This document shows, piece after piece, positions 42,054 through 52,728 of a stretch of 64,000 bases of DNA (position 1 is the stretch's first letter; every line of letters starts with the position of its first letter). Source of the DNA: Aphanomyces cochlioides (taxonomy: Eukaryota > Oomycota > Saprolegniomycetes > Saprolegniales > Verrucalvaceae); NCBI GenBank assembly GCA_019828595.1, contig JAHQRK010000005.1:3472001-3536000 (forward strand), given 5' to 3'. Below the pieces are notes generated by a model. It had not been told where the DNA came from and did no database searches. It worked only from the letters and a program-made list of their open reading frames with translations. The position numbers and the translations under genes were made by a program.

Positions 42054-43182
42054 CTACAGCTCATCCTTTGCCACAAGTTCATCCTTGGCCATGGCTTGCT
42101 TCTTCTGGATGCGCTCTTCCAGTTGCTTGATGTTGGTTTCGCCTTGACTGACCAGTGGATGGAACTCGCCATGGTTCTTCAACGCGATCTTCTGAGCTTT
42201 CTTGAGGTATTCTAGCGCTTTTGTCTCGGAGCTGAGGTATGTATTGATCTAGGGGCACGTATATCCATTGAGGATAGAGCAACAAAGAAGAACGTACGCC
42301 AGCCATCAAGTTGAGGGTAAAAGCGTACGCCATGGACGTTGCACCTTCACGGCGTTTCATGATACCGCTTGCCACAGTCGCGTACGTCAATGCCTCCTTG
42401 AGTTTATTTCTCTTCATCAAGCATGATGCCAAACCTTGGTAGATCTCGCCAACACCAGCTTCATGGGCAGATGCGGCAAGATTTTTCGGGATACTTAGGT
42501 GTCATGGTCAATAGCTACGAGTGTGGTATGGATTACCTTTCCCCAAGACCCAGGTCACTGAGAACATCCTTGTACGCTTGAATGGCGTCGTCAAACTTAT
42601 TCAGCTTTTCGTATGACTCTCCAATGCGACGAGCAGCATCAACGACTGTCTCGTGGCCTTTCCCAAGACCCTTTTCCGCATGGGATTTGAGATCCGAGTA
42701 ACTCTTGATCGCATCTTCATGCCTACAATCAAGTCAGTCAATAAAGCTGCAAATACATATGCGCACTGATCCAATGCAAGATGAACTTCGCCAAGATTAC
42801 GGAGTGCCAACGAGTACGAGGGATGGGATGGTCCAAAGAGGCGCTTCGAGAGGTCTACTGCTTGCTCAAGCACTCGTTTGGCTGAAAGGAATTGCTTGTC
42901 CGCCATGAGGACATTGCCCAACTCGCTAAGTGATTGAGCCATAAGCGAGGCGTCTGCTGCACGCTTCTTTGGATCAGTACGGGATTCGTGCAAGTCACGA
43001 AGTCCACGGATTGCTTTGTCCAATTTGGTAATGGCCTCGCCGTAATTCTTTTTGTCTTTCAGCTTGAGTGCGTCATTGCGGAGAATTCGAATCTCCACCA
43101 AGGCTGGATCGTCGTCCTTCACGGGAGGATTTCCATTCACAACCAGGACAAGAGTCACCGCCAGCAAGATGAACCACCGCAT
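42054..43182 (-). CDS. Secreted or luminal TPR-repeat protein
   Basis: Four exons (42767-43182, 42537-42722, 42298-42493, 42054-42248) with introns of 43-49 bp give 330 residues. The start at 43182 opens a clear signal peptide (MRWFILLAVTLVLVVNGNPP); an upstream in-frame ATG at 43227 is less likely. After it come tandem TPR-like helix pairs: ALKLKDKKNYGEAITKLDKA, SLSELGNVLMADKQFLSAKR, DAARRIGESYEKLNKFDDAI and YATVASGIMK, resembling kinesin-light-chain-type TPRs. It probably acts as a protein-binding scaffold in the secretory pathway or outside the cell. A signal peptide on such repeats is uncommon. Partner unknown. Confidence 0.8.
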
Positions 43183-43210
43183 GCTGGAAGTTCGAGTTCT
43201 TGGTCCGATT

Positions 43211-43246
43211 TCCGGATAAGAGTGCATCCGGATAAGCCTCCGGATA
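43211..43246 (-). promoter_or_regulatory. Three TCCGGATA copies upstream of the TPR gene
   Basis: The octamer occurs at 43211-43218, 43227-43234 and 43239-43246, 29-64 bp before the start codon of the minus-strand TPR gene. Another copy lies at 43518-43525. The rest of 43247-43903 is AT-rich, with no supported gene. Confidence 0.45.
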
Positions 43247-43903
43247 ATTTAGAAGAATCAACAAATAAATTAAAGGAACACTTCGTTTTTGTATTCTGAA
43301 ATATTCCAGTTTTCAATACTAATCTTGATTTTTGTATTGTCTTTTCGATTCAAAATTCGAATCGCCGGTTGATTTAATCGATTTTACAAATCGATTTGTG
43401 TGTGTTTTGACGTGTGTTTGTCGTGTATTTTAGCATTACTAAATACACTTTAGTAGCTATTACTTAGCATTCGGATGTGTGAACTACACCTATTATCCGG
43501 ATTGTAGCATGATTTTGTCCGGATAAGCTCTGGGTTCCGGTTAATTTGACAAATAACCGGATATATATCGATTCCAAAAATGAAGAAATCGGGATAAAAT
43601 TCGAGTTTTTGCCCGAAAAGACAATTTTTAACCCCCTATTAATTAGGGGATTTCAAAGTAATATAAATAAAAAATATATATATTTTGAAATAGTTGTGGT
43701 TTGTGAAATATATGAGCCGGATACCTACAGCGAGTGTGAAATGTGAAATTTCACAGTGTGTATAGACGGGATATATTTCTACTTGAAATTTGTATTGAAT
43801 GAAAATATCATGATATATATTCGCTTTGTGAAACAGGCATATCCGTAATTTTGTTTGCATTTTGCCCCACAGACGTGAACCTGCCTGGAAGTCGACAGGC
43901 ACA

Positions 43904-46111
43904 ATGAGCTACAACGAAGATGGCACACATCAATGGGAGAATGACGACGACGTTGTCGAAATGCGTCTCTCGACAAATACACGCTACCAGTACAATACTA
44001 TTCTGCGGAGATTTCAAAGTTGGCTAGAGATGAACCATCCCGCGTGCGTCGAAAGTGGCAAAATTCGACTGCCTCTCGATCCCAGACTCTGCAAACAGTT
44101 TTTGTCGTACGAATCTACCGCGGTGGGAAAGAATAGAGCTTCGAAAACAAAGTTCAAGTCGTCTTCAGCCATCAATGGATGCAGGAGCGCAATTGCACAT
44201 CTCTATAAAGAGTCAAAGGTTAAGATGTCCGATGAGATGGCGACTCTGCTTTCTGGTACTCTAATCTATGTTTAATGTGCTATACTTATGTAGATTTCTC
44301 GAGTGGATACAAACGAAAGGTAGCGAAATTGAAAGAGGAAGGAGAAATGCCGATAGGTGAAGGGAAGAATGCAATGACAATAGATGGTAGTGTTTACCGC
44401 AGATTATATCTAACCTGTCTAAGGCTATTACTTCTTGTCAAGAAAGGCAATCCAGCGAGGAGAGAGCTACAAGGACTATCCCAATGCTCATGCCTTCTTG
44501 GTGTTTTGCTGGAACCTGGTTGCTCGTTGCGCAACAGTCGGTTCGATCCGATTTGATCATATATCTTGGGAAGGTACTGTTGACCGCATTGATTACATTT
44601 GACATGATGTAGTTGATGCATTGGTGGTTCAATATGCAATGATGAAAAATGACCAAGATGGAAAGAATTGCTCACCTCGCAGAGTCTTCGCAAATCCGCA
44701 AGATCCATTTATTTGTCCCATCTTAAGGTAGCACAGCCACATCACACTGGATTCTATAGTCCCTCGTAGTCTAGCACTCCTAGTATTTACCCGAGGAGCC
44801 CAACGACAAGGTTCCTCGACTCTCATCTTTGGTGAAAATGCAAAAGATCGATTTTCCGCTTGGCTGTCTAAAACATGCTTGCGCTACCGTGATGAAATGC
44901 TTAGTCTAGGAATATCAGCGGAGGAAGTTGGAACCCATTCTTTCAGAAAAGGCGTAGTGAGTAGTCTCTCCAACAACCCTGGTGGTCCAGCACATGCGTC
45001 AGTGTGTCTACGAGCAGGGTGGTCGCTCGGGCCAGTTCAAGGCCGATACATCTTCTCTGGACCGGGCGGTGACCAGTTTGTTGGACGAGCGGCAGCAGGC
45101 TTGTGTGTTCCTGTTGTCTAATCTAAATGACTGCTAGGATTGAATGTCTACACTAAAGATTTTGCAAGTCTCCCACCTCATTTTGTGGGGCAAATCCTCA
45201 ATTTACACGAATGGGAGACGATTTTACCTGGCTACGTGGACTTCTATCCCTCCTCGTTCCGTTCTGCCATACCCTTTATGCTTGCATCCTTGGTTCAGCA
45301 TCAAAACTGGCTGCGAGAGACACTGGATGAGAAGCACCCCTTGTTCTTTTCTCCTGTATGGATATCTGGCCTTTTGCCAAAGCTAGCTCACCGAGTGGAA
45401 GTTGGCTGTTTGTCTAATGAGAAGACCAAAATGAAAGCCACCGGAATTCCTCCTCATGTCATTATATCCGACCAAATTAGTACGCTCCAGCGACAAATGC
45501 GCGATATCATTTCGAGTATGAACGACATGCCATCGTCCGTCGCAGATCTTGTGTTGGCTCGGCTCAACAACATCGAATCTATCCAACCCCCAGAGGGCTT
45601 AGATCCATCTATAATCGATCAGCTATGCTCGAAAATCGTACATGAGATCCAAAAAATGAATCAGCAAAACGCCGACAATTTGCGCTCTCAACCGGCTGAG
45701 CTACCTCCTAGCTCGTCTGAAGTCCAATCTCCATGGTGGTCAAAAGAAAACCAATCTCAAATTGCAAGTGCAACTTGTCCTAAAGGCAAATTGTTTGATA
45801 TGTGGAATTTATGGTGGGGTGGCTTACCTGCTCAAAAGCTGCCACCTTTGCGACTTCGGTCGGCAAAAGACTTTTCTCGCTCGGTCGATCGTGTGAGCTA
45901 TTCAAAGCTCTCAAAAGTCATGAAAACACTCTTGTCGCACTCGGATGTAGATCCCCTTCATGTCCCGGGCCTCGACAATCCATCTCGAGCTGCTCTCTTC
46001 GTGACGTGCGTCGACCGTCTTGCGAGCGACTTGAACCTTGGGACGAAGAAAGAGCGGAAACTCGACGAAAATGATGCACTCTACAGTGTATGCACTTATT
46101 GTGAAGCATGA
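43904..46111 (+). pseudogene. Crypton tyrosine recombinase, copy 3 (nearly intact)
   Basis: Starts at 43904 (MSYNEDGTHQWENDDD) with a SAM-like domain (STNTRYQYNTILRRFQSWLE). Introns are recognisable near 44256-44293, 44572-44620, 44711-44770 and 45104-45137. Catalytic blocks are FCWNLVARCATVGSIRF (Arg), GTHSFRKG (H-x-x-R) and GRYIFSGPGGDQF (candidate Tyr). The C-terminal part has a coiled region (LQRQMRDIISSMND) and MWNLWWGG, the GCR1-like domain. It is only distantly related to copies 1 and 2. A frameshift near 44440, between YLTCLRLLLL and ESYKDYPNAHAF, is not explained by an intron, so I class it as probably inactive. Confidence 0.75.
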
Positions 46112-46352
46112 GGATCGTCGAGGCTAACCATAGCGAGCGCTTTGTGTATCTTCAGTGTCCTTGCCTTCATGCCACGCCCACAACCAGAGTCAAAATGCAA
46201 GAGGAACAAATTGATTTGCCTCTTTAATTTAGTATTATATATTGAGGGTTTCATGAGGATTTCACAAACCCCTTTATATCTGTAATTCTTATTTTTTTCT
46301 GAAAAGATCTCAAAATTGTGACCTTCCAAGGTTGTCAAATCTTTGGCGGCCG

Positions 46353-46855
46353 ATGGAAGTGCAAGCGACTGTCGTGGAGCATCACCCGATGCGAGTGCTG
46401 GAGAACCGCCTCCCCTTTCGCGACTACGTTCTGGTACTGTTTGTATTCTATTTGGCATCATTTGCAGTCACGTGGTATCGAATTTGGTGGGATACGGTTC
46501 TTGCTACTGTCGTGACTGCAGCAGGCGTGGCTGCATTGTGGTTCCCCATGACGAAAGAAGCATTTTTCCTCGATCTAGTAATTCTTCCTGCAACCTCGAC
46601 TCCCTCATTCTTGTCTAGTTTTACTATGGATCCTTCTGCAGTGTCGGACTCCATGTGATAACGATTGGATTTCTCAGCTACGACCTTGTCCTCTCGGACA
46701 TCGACAAAACTCTCGGCATCCAGTCATCCCTTGAGGCAGCTCATGCCACTTGGGGTTACTTTATGACTCTCATTGTGATTGTGGTCATTCAATCGATTCT
46801 AGCAGTACTGCCTCCATCATCGACATTGTTCCTTCTCACGAAGTACGTTCGTTAG
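46353..46855 (+). CDS. Predicted membrane protein (exon structure unresolved)
   Basis: The first part (MEVQATVVEHHPMRVLENRL) leads to two helices (DYVLVLFVFYLASFAVTWY and DTVLATVVTAAGVAALWF). After a probable intron in about 46578-46645 the frame VITIGFLSYDLVLSDIDK and a further helix (FMTLIVIVVIQSILAVLP) follow, ending at 46855. An alternative last frame reaches 46986. No family recognised. The exact join could not be fixed: the canonical donor at 46580 leads out of frame. It is likely a three- to four-helix protein of unknown role. Confidence 0.4.
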
Positions 46856-46998
46856 GCCGTGACTCTGAATTACTGCTTTCGTCTTCGCTTGGAAATCCAG
46901 CGGAACAGCCTCATGAGCGCAGTCTATCCAGGCTACACAGCTCGTCCAGCATAAGCAAAGAAATCACAAAACTAAGTCTACTTTAAGTTACGTGGAAT

Positions 46999-47326
46999 TT
47001 ACGCAATGAAAGTGCCGTCGATCACATTGGCATTTGTTGCGGGTGTTGGGGCAGCAGTAGGTGCACTTGTTGGAGCCGCCGTCGCTGCAGCATCGGACTC
47101 GACAACATCGTCGTCATCATCGTCATCATCATCATCGTCGTCGTCGTCATCGTCATCGTCGTCGTCATCATCATCGTCATCATCGTCATCATCGTCATCG
47201 TCGTCGTCATCATCATCGTCATCGTCGTCATCATCATCGTCATCGTCGTCATCATCATCGTCATCATCATCGTCATCATCGTCATCATCGTCGTCGTCGT
47301 CGTCGTCGTCGTCATCATCATCGTCG

Positions 47327-47362
<36 letters not shown>

Positions 47363-47754
47363 TCATCATCGTCGTCATCATCATCATCATCGTCGTCATC
47401 GTCGTCGTCCTTCTTGGCCTCGGTGGCAGCTTCAGATTCAGACGCCTCCACTTTGGCAGCAGCTAGACGACGTTCGGCGAAGGCGTCATCTTCATCATCG
47501 TCATCATCGTCATCATCGTCGTCATCGTCATCATCGTCGTCATCGTCATCATCGTCGTCATCGTCATCATCGTCGTCATCATCGTCGTCATCGTCGTCCT
47601 TCTTGGCGACAGATTGGTCGGCTTCGGCCGAGAGAGTGCGAAAGGCGTCAACTTGAGCTTGACCAGCTTCGACTTGTGCGACGGCGGCGTTGTCAGCTAC
47701 TTGGGCCGAAGCAATGGCAAGAGCACAGGCGATGATGGCGGCGAAGACCTTCAT
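46999..47754 (-). CDS. Secreted poly-aspartate protein 1
   Basis: A 251-residue protein with a signal peptide (MKVFAAIIACALAIASA) and a short N-terminal domain (18-52, helical, ends VAKK). An uninterrupted run of 35 Asp (53-87) is followed by a spacer (EDDAFAERRLAAAKVEASES, to about 115), then an uninterrupted run of 101 Asp (116-216) and an Ala/Thr/Pro tail ending VIDGTFIA. Codons alternate irregularly between GAC and GAT with no other codon inside the runs, so the repeat is kept at protein level. Two paralogues follow at 52.1 and 55.0 kb with the same layout but a different tail. The acidity suggests calcium or other metal binding outside the cell or in a vesicle; that is inference. Confidence 0.85.
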
Positions 47755-49107
47755 GAGTCTGTTCGATGGCTAATTCGGAAGTGAGCCAGTCGCGCTCGAC
47801 AATGCAACAGGCAGAGGAGATCGTCAAATTGACATGAAAAGGTCCAAAAGAACGACAAAAATATCCTAACTAGGAGAAAATTCGGACTTCCAACTGCAAA
47901 TCGTGTTGTCGATCGGCGGCAAATGTTCGACGCACGGCTGAGTTGTGCCACTCTGGCCTGAAGCCACCAATCGACGACGAAAACTGCGTTGTCTGCTCGT
48001 GCCAAGAGTGCCTCTGCTCACGAGCAAGGACACATGAGCTTTCAGGAACCCATTTTTCAGCCGACTTACCACGCAGCACCACCTGACGAACACCGGAGAA
48101 AGTGACCGGAGTAGAAGCGACATCCATGGAAGATGGATTCAAGGGGGATGTCCATCAGGGTGTAAGCTGGCGTTTGCACGTTGAGCTGTGTGTGGCAGCC
48201 TCGTGCCGATCGGTTGTGTCATGAGCACTTCTGGTGGTTGTAGAATGAAAAGCAAGTGTCTGCTGTTTAGAGTTAAAAGGTGGTTTCATTCTTTCGTCAG
48301 CCAAGTTTGATTTCGCATCACACGCATGCCATTTGACACCTTTTCCACCCAGCGTTGTAACCCATGAAGGTTTGAGAATCTACAAATGTACTCGGTTGCT
48401 TCTTGGTTAAACAAGAGCAGATCCATACGCAGTAATGGCAGCGAGCAGAAGAAGACTGTGGCCATGCTAAGCGATGACAGCTCACGAAATGTGCATGATC
48501 TCAGCGATGGAAGTTGATGGCTCTGGTTGGCTAGACTTCTCTGCTGGACTGTCTGTGGTCAAATGCAAGATGGAGATGCGACTGAAGACTATCAAGTTTG
48601 ATTCCAGTGTGCTATGTTGATGGCATGAATTCCGCGAAGTTCACCGGCCAGGAAGGTTAGATGGAAAACACTTTTGATAGCTATCTTTGCTTTCGCTTGC
48701 TGTGCTCTCATTTTCAATTGCACGTGAGCGAGATGCCTTTCACATCATTCCGTTCACTTGAAGACACGACTGACTTTGAATCCACAATTGACTGCCTAAG
48801 ATGGAGGAGTGAGCTAAAGCCATAGGCATCTCAGTTGTGGTAACCTTGACGACGAGATCCACAAGTTTTTCGACTGTCTTGTTAGCTTTCTCCTTTGTAC
48901 CCATCGGAGAGTTCAAGCTGCTTGTGCCGGTAATTGTAAGAAGGGTGCCAACGACGTAATTTTAGTCGTCGGATGTGGTGGTGCCCGGATCCAAAAACCG
49001 AGTCGGCGAGTACTGAACGCATGAAAATTTATACCTTTATTAATAAATAAATTTACAAGTATCGAATATGTGAGTATTCTGTGTCTACTACCTTGAGAAT
49101 CCAAATA
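47755..49107. other. Intergenic upstream of poly-Asp gene 1
   Basis: No supported gene; short frames only. The part next to 47755 should contain the promoter of the minus-strand poly-Asp gene. Confidence 0.5.
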
Positions 49108-50659
49108 CAGTCCGCGCGACATGGCTATACGATCACCCCGTCTTGAGGCTGTTCAATTTTAACCAATCACTTCTGGGCATCATAGCCAAATGCATAATGA
49201 AGTATTTTGATTTGCCAATATTATGGTGCCATCAGGGATAAAATTGATGGTGTTGACTCTGAGATATTTGCCTTCAAGTGAGCACAGGTATGTCAACGCG
49301 CGACATGGCTATACGATCAAGACGAATAACGCAGTCCCCTGACGCAATGCAAGCGTCATTCGTCAAGATCGTAGTCACAAATAACGCGTTAATCAATTTA
49401 CGTGACTTGACGCTCACTTTATTAAACATGTAGATGCCTAGAGGAAAGAAACTGACCGAGAAGGAGCAGGCCCAAATAGAGGCCTGGAATGTCGCCAACA
49501 AGTCTCAACGGTGGATTGCAAAGCAGCTTGGACGTTCACAAAGCTGTCTCTCAGCCTTCCTAACTTCTCCCGACACGTATGGCTCAGTAAAACGGACTGG
49601 ACCGACGTCAAGGCTGAACCCCACGGCAGTCCGCGCTCTCATTCGAGACGCCTGCAAAGGCAAATCGACGGCTGCACAGCTCCAAGCCGAAAACAAGTTG
49701 CCAATAGGCAAAAGACAAGACCAGAGAATCCTCCGATCAAGTGACCGTCTCAACTGGGAGAAGAGAAAGTCTGGTCCCTGGATGACAGCACAGCACTGTC
49801 GAAACCGAGTTGAATGGGCGACCCTCCGTATTACTGAGGAATGTCTGTGGCGTCAGATTATCTTCTCTGATAAAAAGAAGTTTAATCTTGACGGCCCAGA
49901 CGGTCTTCAGTACTACTGGCGGGATCTCCGGAAGGAGCCCCAGTATTTCAGCAAACAACAGAGTGGTGGTGGGTCTGTCATGGTTTGGGGTGGCTTTGCT
50001 GGTAGGGGGAAAACTCCTCTTGCATTTTTAGAGGGAAAACAAGACTCCACGAAGTACAGTTCGACTTTGGAGAATTTTCTCCTCCTCTCTGCGGCTCGAA
50101 TTGGGGGTGACTCTTGGGTCCTCCAGCAGGACAATGCGCCAATCCATTTTTCCAAGGCGACTAAAGATTGGATGGCCGCCAACAATATTCGTTTGTTGCC
50201 ATGGCCTGCACGTTCTCCTGATTTGAATCCTATGGAGAATGCGTGGGGCCAAATGGTGCGCACAGTTTACAAGAATGGCCGCACCTACAGTAGTCGGTCC
50301 GATTTGAAGATTGCAATTCAAAATGCGTGGAACCAGGTCAGCCAAAGCTCTCTCGACAAACTCCTTGCCTCAATGAATAAGCGTTGCGTCGAAATTGTAG
50401 CATTGAAAGGCCGTAGCATTGAAAGGCCGTAGCATTGACTATTAACTCAGTTAATGTCATGATCGTATAGCCATGTCGTGGGTCATTGAAGTAATATGTA
50501 GTTTGGTTAGCTTCTAACACACAAATGTCACTTACATGCATTGCATTCGAGCTCTCATGTTAAACTATCACTGTTCACCTCATCTAGCAGCATTTAATAT
50601 GGCGAGGAGACCAAAAATGGCTCCCAAAAGGGGTGATCATATAGCCATGTCGCGGACTG
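49108..50659 (+). mobile_element. Tc1-like transposon with IR/DR ends
   Basis: A 1552 bp element flanked by TA (49106-49107 and 50660-50661). Ends begin CAGTCCGCGCGACATGGCTA. The core GCGACATGGCTATACGATCA occurs twice at each end: at 49116 and 49300 on the left, and in inverted orientation near 50460 and 50634 on the right (spacing 184 and 174 bp). This double binding-site layout is the IR/DR structure known from Sleeping Beauty-type Tc1 elements. It encloses one transposase gene. Confidence 0.9.
49434..50432 (+). CDS. Tc1-family transposase (DD34E)
   Basis: Transposase of 332 residues. The N-terminal paired-like HTH pair (about 1-110; KEQAQIEAWNVANKSQRWIA) binds the inverted repeats. The catalytic core has FSDKKKFNLDG (first Asp), VLQQDNAPIH (second Asp) and PDLNPMENAWG (Glu), with exactly 34 residues between the last two. 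The glycine-rich VMVWGGFAGRG box is present. The frame is uninterrupted and the element ends are well preserved, so this copy may be recent or active. The final 12 codons include a small tandem repeat (KGRSIE-type). Confidence 0.93.
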   Translation: MPRGKKLTEKEQAQIEAWNVANKSQRWIAKQLGRSQSCLSAFLTSPDTYGSVKRTGPTSRLNPTAVRALIRDACKGKSTAAQLQAENKLPIGKRQDQRILRSSDRLNWEKRKSGPWMTAQHCRNRVEWATLRITEECLWRQIIFSDKKKFNLDGPDGLQYYWRDLRKEPQYFSKQQSGGGSVMVWGGFAGRGKTPLAFLEGKQDSTKYSSTLENFLLLSAARIGGDSWVLQQDNAPIHFSKATKDWMAANNIRLLPWPARSPDLNPMENAWGQMVRTVYKNGRTYSSRSDLKIAIQNAWNQVSQSSLDKLLASMNKRCVEIVALKGRSIERP

Positions 50660-52050
50660 TAATCGTGACATATTGAGAATTTTCTTCAAGTCAATTATTA
50701 ATATGTCTTCGGAAAGTAATTAGGGGTAATCAAAGCTCTCAAATTGTGTCGCTTTTATCGTAATTTTATTCAAATTAAAAGCAACAATATTGAAAGAAAT
50801 CACTCCAAGAAAAGTGAACTTGAGCAGGGGGAATCAAAGCTGAAGCAAAATGGTCAGTGAAAATGAAAGTTGTTTAAACCACATAAGACGATGCCGCGGA
50901 TGTCAGTAAAGACTCTATCCTTACAGCTATCAAGGTTTGTGTTATGTAGCTTGCTCTTCGGCATCCGTTGACGCTGCTTAAGCTCCACAGAGCCTTGTCT
51001 TGGAAGAGGCATGGATCATAGTACCCATTTGACTATGCTATAATAAAGTTCATATATATATAACCAATAAAGCAGCTTTTATTTTCAAAAGCACCTCCGG
51101 AGACGCTTTAATTTCTCAGCTCAAATAAAGCGGATTTTTCGTTATTTTATTTCAGAAATAAAAGCGAGCCGAAAATTTTAAAGCGAGAGCTTTGATTTGA
51201 TTACCCCTATTGACTCTCCTGTAGAAGGAAGAGATTACGTGACTACGCAGTGTACAACCAACGACATCATTGCGAGTTTTCCTGACAGACCTGTTGATTT
51301 CTCATGGATAAATGAAGCAACAAGGTCCCATATAGTCAATTTCATGATTTGTTTCGCTTTTGACATCGTTTTACGATATCCCTCCAGTCAGGTAACGACC
51401 ACAACTTGATATCTTGAAAATATGATATCATTTTTACATAAGTTTTCAAGTTCACAATGGTTTATGTAGAAGGTCCTAACAAGATAATTTATACCTTCAA
51501 AACATTATATATTCTACCCTGTTCCAAAGCATACAGATATCAGTATCTAACTTGGAAATGAGTACCTCTCTACGTGAATATTTTCCGACCAAAGTACACC
51601 TTTCACCACTCGCAGACTCGACTGTATCTATGTTATCACGAGCCTTGGATCGTCTTCTGCTGCGACTGCACCCAAGGAAAACGTATCCTGTTACAACAGT
51701 CGAAGCTGATGGTCGAGTAGTGTCCTGACTACTCGAAGTCCATCCAAAAGTACAAAAGTCTCAACTTGTCGGCCCGGTGCTACTACACTCACGCATGTCC
51801 CAAAGCAGCATCGACTCTTCGTTAAAATGTTCACTGGCCAGCGCGTTTCAACCCTTTGTTTTACGGCGGGGGACCCATTCTAGTCTCCATATGACTGCAT
51901 GTGGCCACCATCTTTCACTTGTTTGCGATACTAAAATATATATAAGAGTATATTATACTCTTCCCCATTCGTTCTCACAATTGGCAACCCAATGTGTTTT
52001 GGATCACGGCGGCATACGCTCCATTGCTCATTTTCCAAAACGATTCCTCC
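50660..52050. other. AT-rich intergenic; duplicated promoter of poly-Asp gene 2
   Basis: No supported gene. From about 51780 to 52050 the sequence is clearly similar to 54800-55031, the flank of poly-Asp gene 3. Shared pieces include GCATGTCCCAAAGCAGCA, CCATATGACTG.GTGTGGCCACC and GATCCTCC/GATTCCTCC directly before ATG. Promoter and gene were therefore duplicated together. Confidence 0.6.
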
Positions 52051-52728
52051 ATGAAACTCTTTACTATTGTCCTCGCCTGCGCCCTCGCCCTCGCCACCGC
52101 TCAAACGGCAGACTCTCCTGTCATGGTCCAAATCCAAGAGGCTGAAACTCAACTTGACGCTGTTCGTGGTCTGGCTGGTGAGGCTCAAGAAGCTGTCGCT
52201 AAGAAGGACGACGATGACGATGATGACGATGACGATGATGACGACGACGATGACGACGATGATGACGATGATGATGATGACGATGACGATGATGACGATG
52301 ATGACGACGACGATGATGACGACGATGATGATGACGACGATGATGATGATGACGATGACGATGATGACGATGATGACGACGACGATGATGACGACGATGA
52401 CTTCGCTGAACGTCGTCTGGCTGCCGCTGAAGTGGAGGCGTCTGAATCTGAAGCTGCTGTCGAAGCCAAGAAGAAGGACGACGATGACGACGATGACGAC
52501 GACGATGATGATGACGACGACGATGATGATGACGACGACGATGATGATGACGACGACGATGATGACGATGACGACGACGATGATGATGACGACGATGATG
52601 ATGACGATGACGATGACGATGTCGCTGCTGATGTCACCGCAGGTGCAAAAGACTACGAAACCTCCAATGAGGCCGTCATCAAGAAGCTCGAGAAGAAATC
52701 TGGCTCGGAGATCCAATCCGACCTTTAA
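52051..52728 (+). CDS. Secreted poly-aspartate protein 2
   Basis: A 225-residue protein. Signal peptide MKLFTIVLACALALATA; N-terminal domain to residue 52 (SPVMVQIQEAETQLDAVRGL, ending VAKK). An uninterrupted 65-Asp run (53-117) is followed by a spacer (FAERRLAAAEVEASESEAAV, to 142), a 48-Asp run (143-190), and a conserved tail with KKLEKKSGSEIQSDL. The start at 52051 is preferred because it aligns with both paralogues. Spacer and N-terminal domain are nearly identical to protein 3, and the tail is shared with protein 3 but not with protein 1. Function unknown; a secreted metal- or cation-binding polyanion is the simplest reading. Confidence 0.85.
   Translation: MKLFTIVLACALALATAQTADSPVMVQIQEAETQLDAVRGLAGEAQEAVAKKDDDDDDDDDDDDDDDDDDDDDDDDDDDDDDDDDDDDDDDDDDDDDDDDDDDDDDDDDDDDDDDDDFAERRLAAAEVEASESEAAVEAKKKDDDDDDDDDDDDDDDDDDDDDDDDDDDDDDDDDDDDDDDDDDDDDDDDVAADVTAGAKDYETSNEAVIKKLEKKSGSEIQSDL

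Noticed and set aside
47006..47656. Long plus-strand frame encoding poly-serine, antisense to poly-Asp gene 1 (similar frames at 52185-52637 and 55166-55609)
   Set aside because: It is the reverse complement of GAC/GAT repeats, which must read as Ser, Val/Ile or His/Arg repeats. No signal peptide or conserved flanks; the Asp frame has both.
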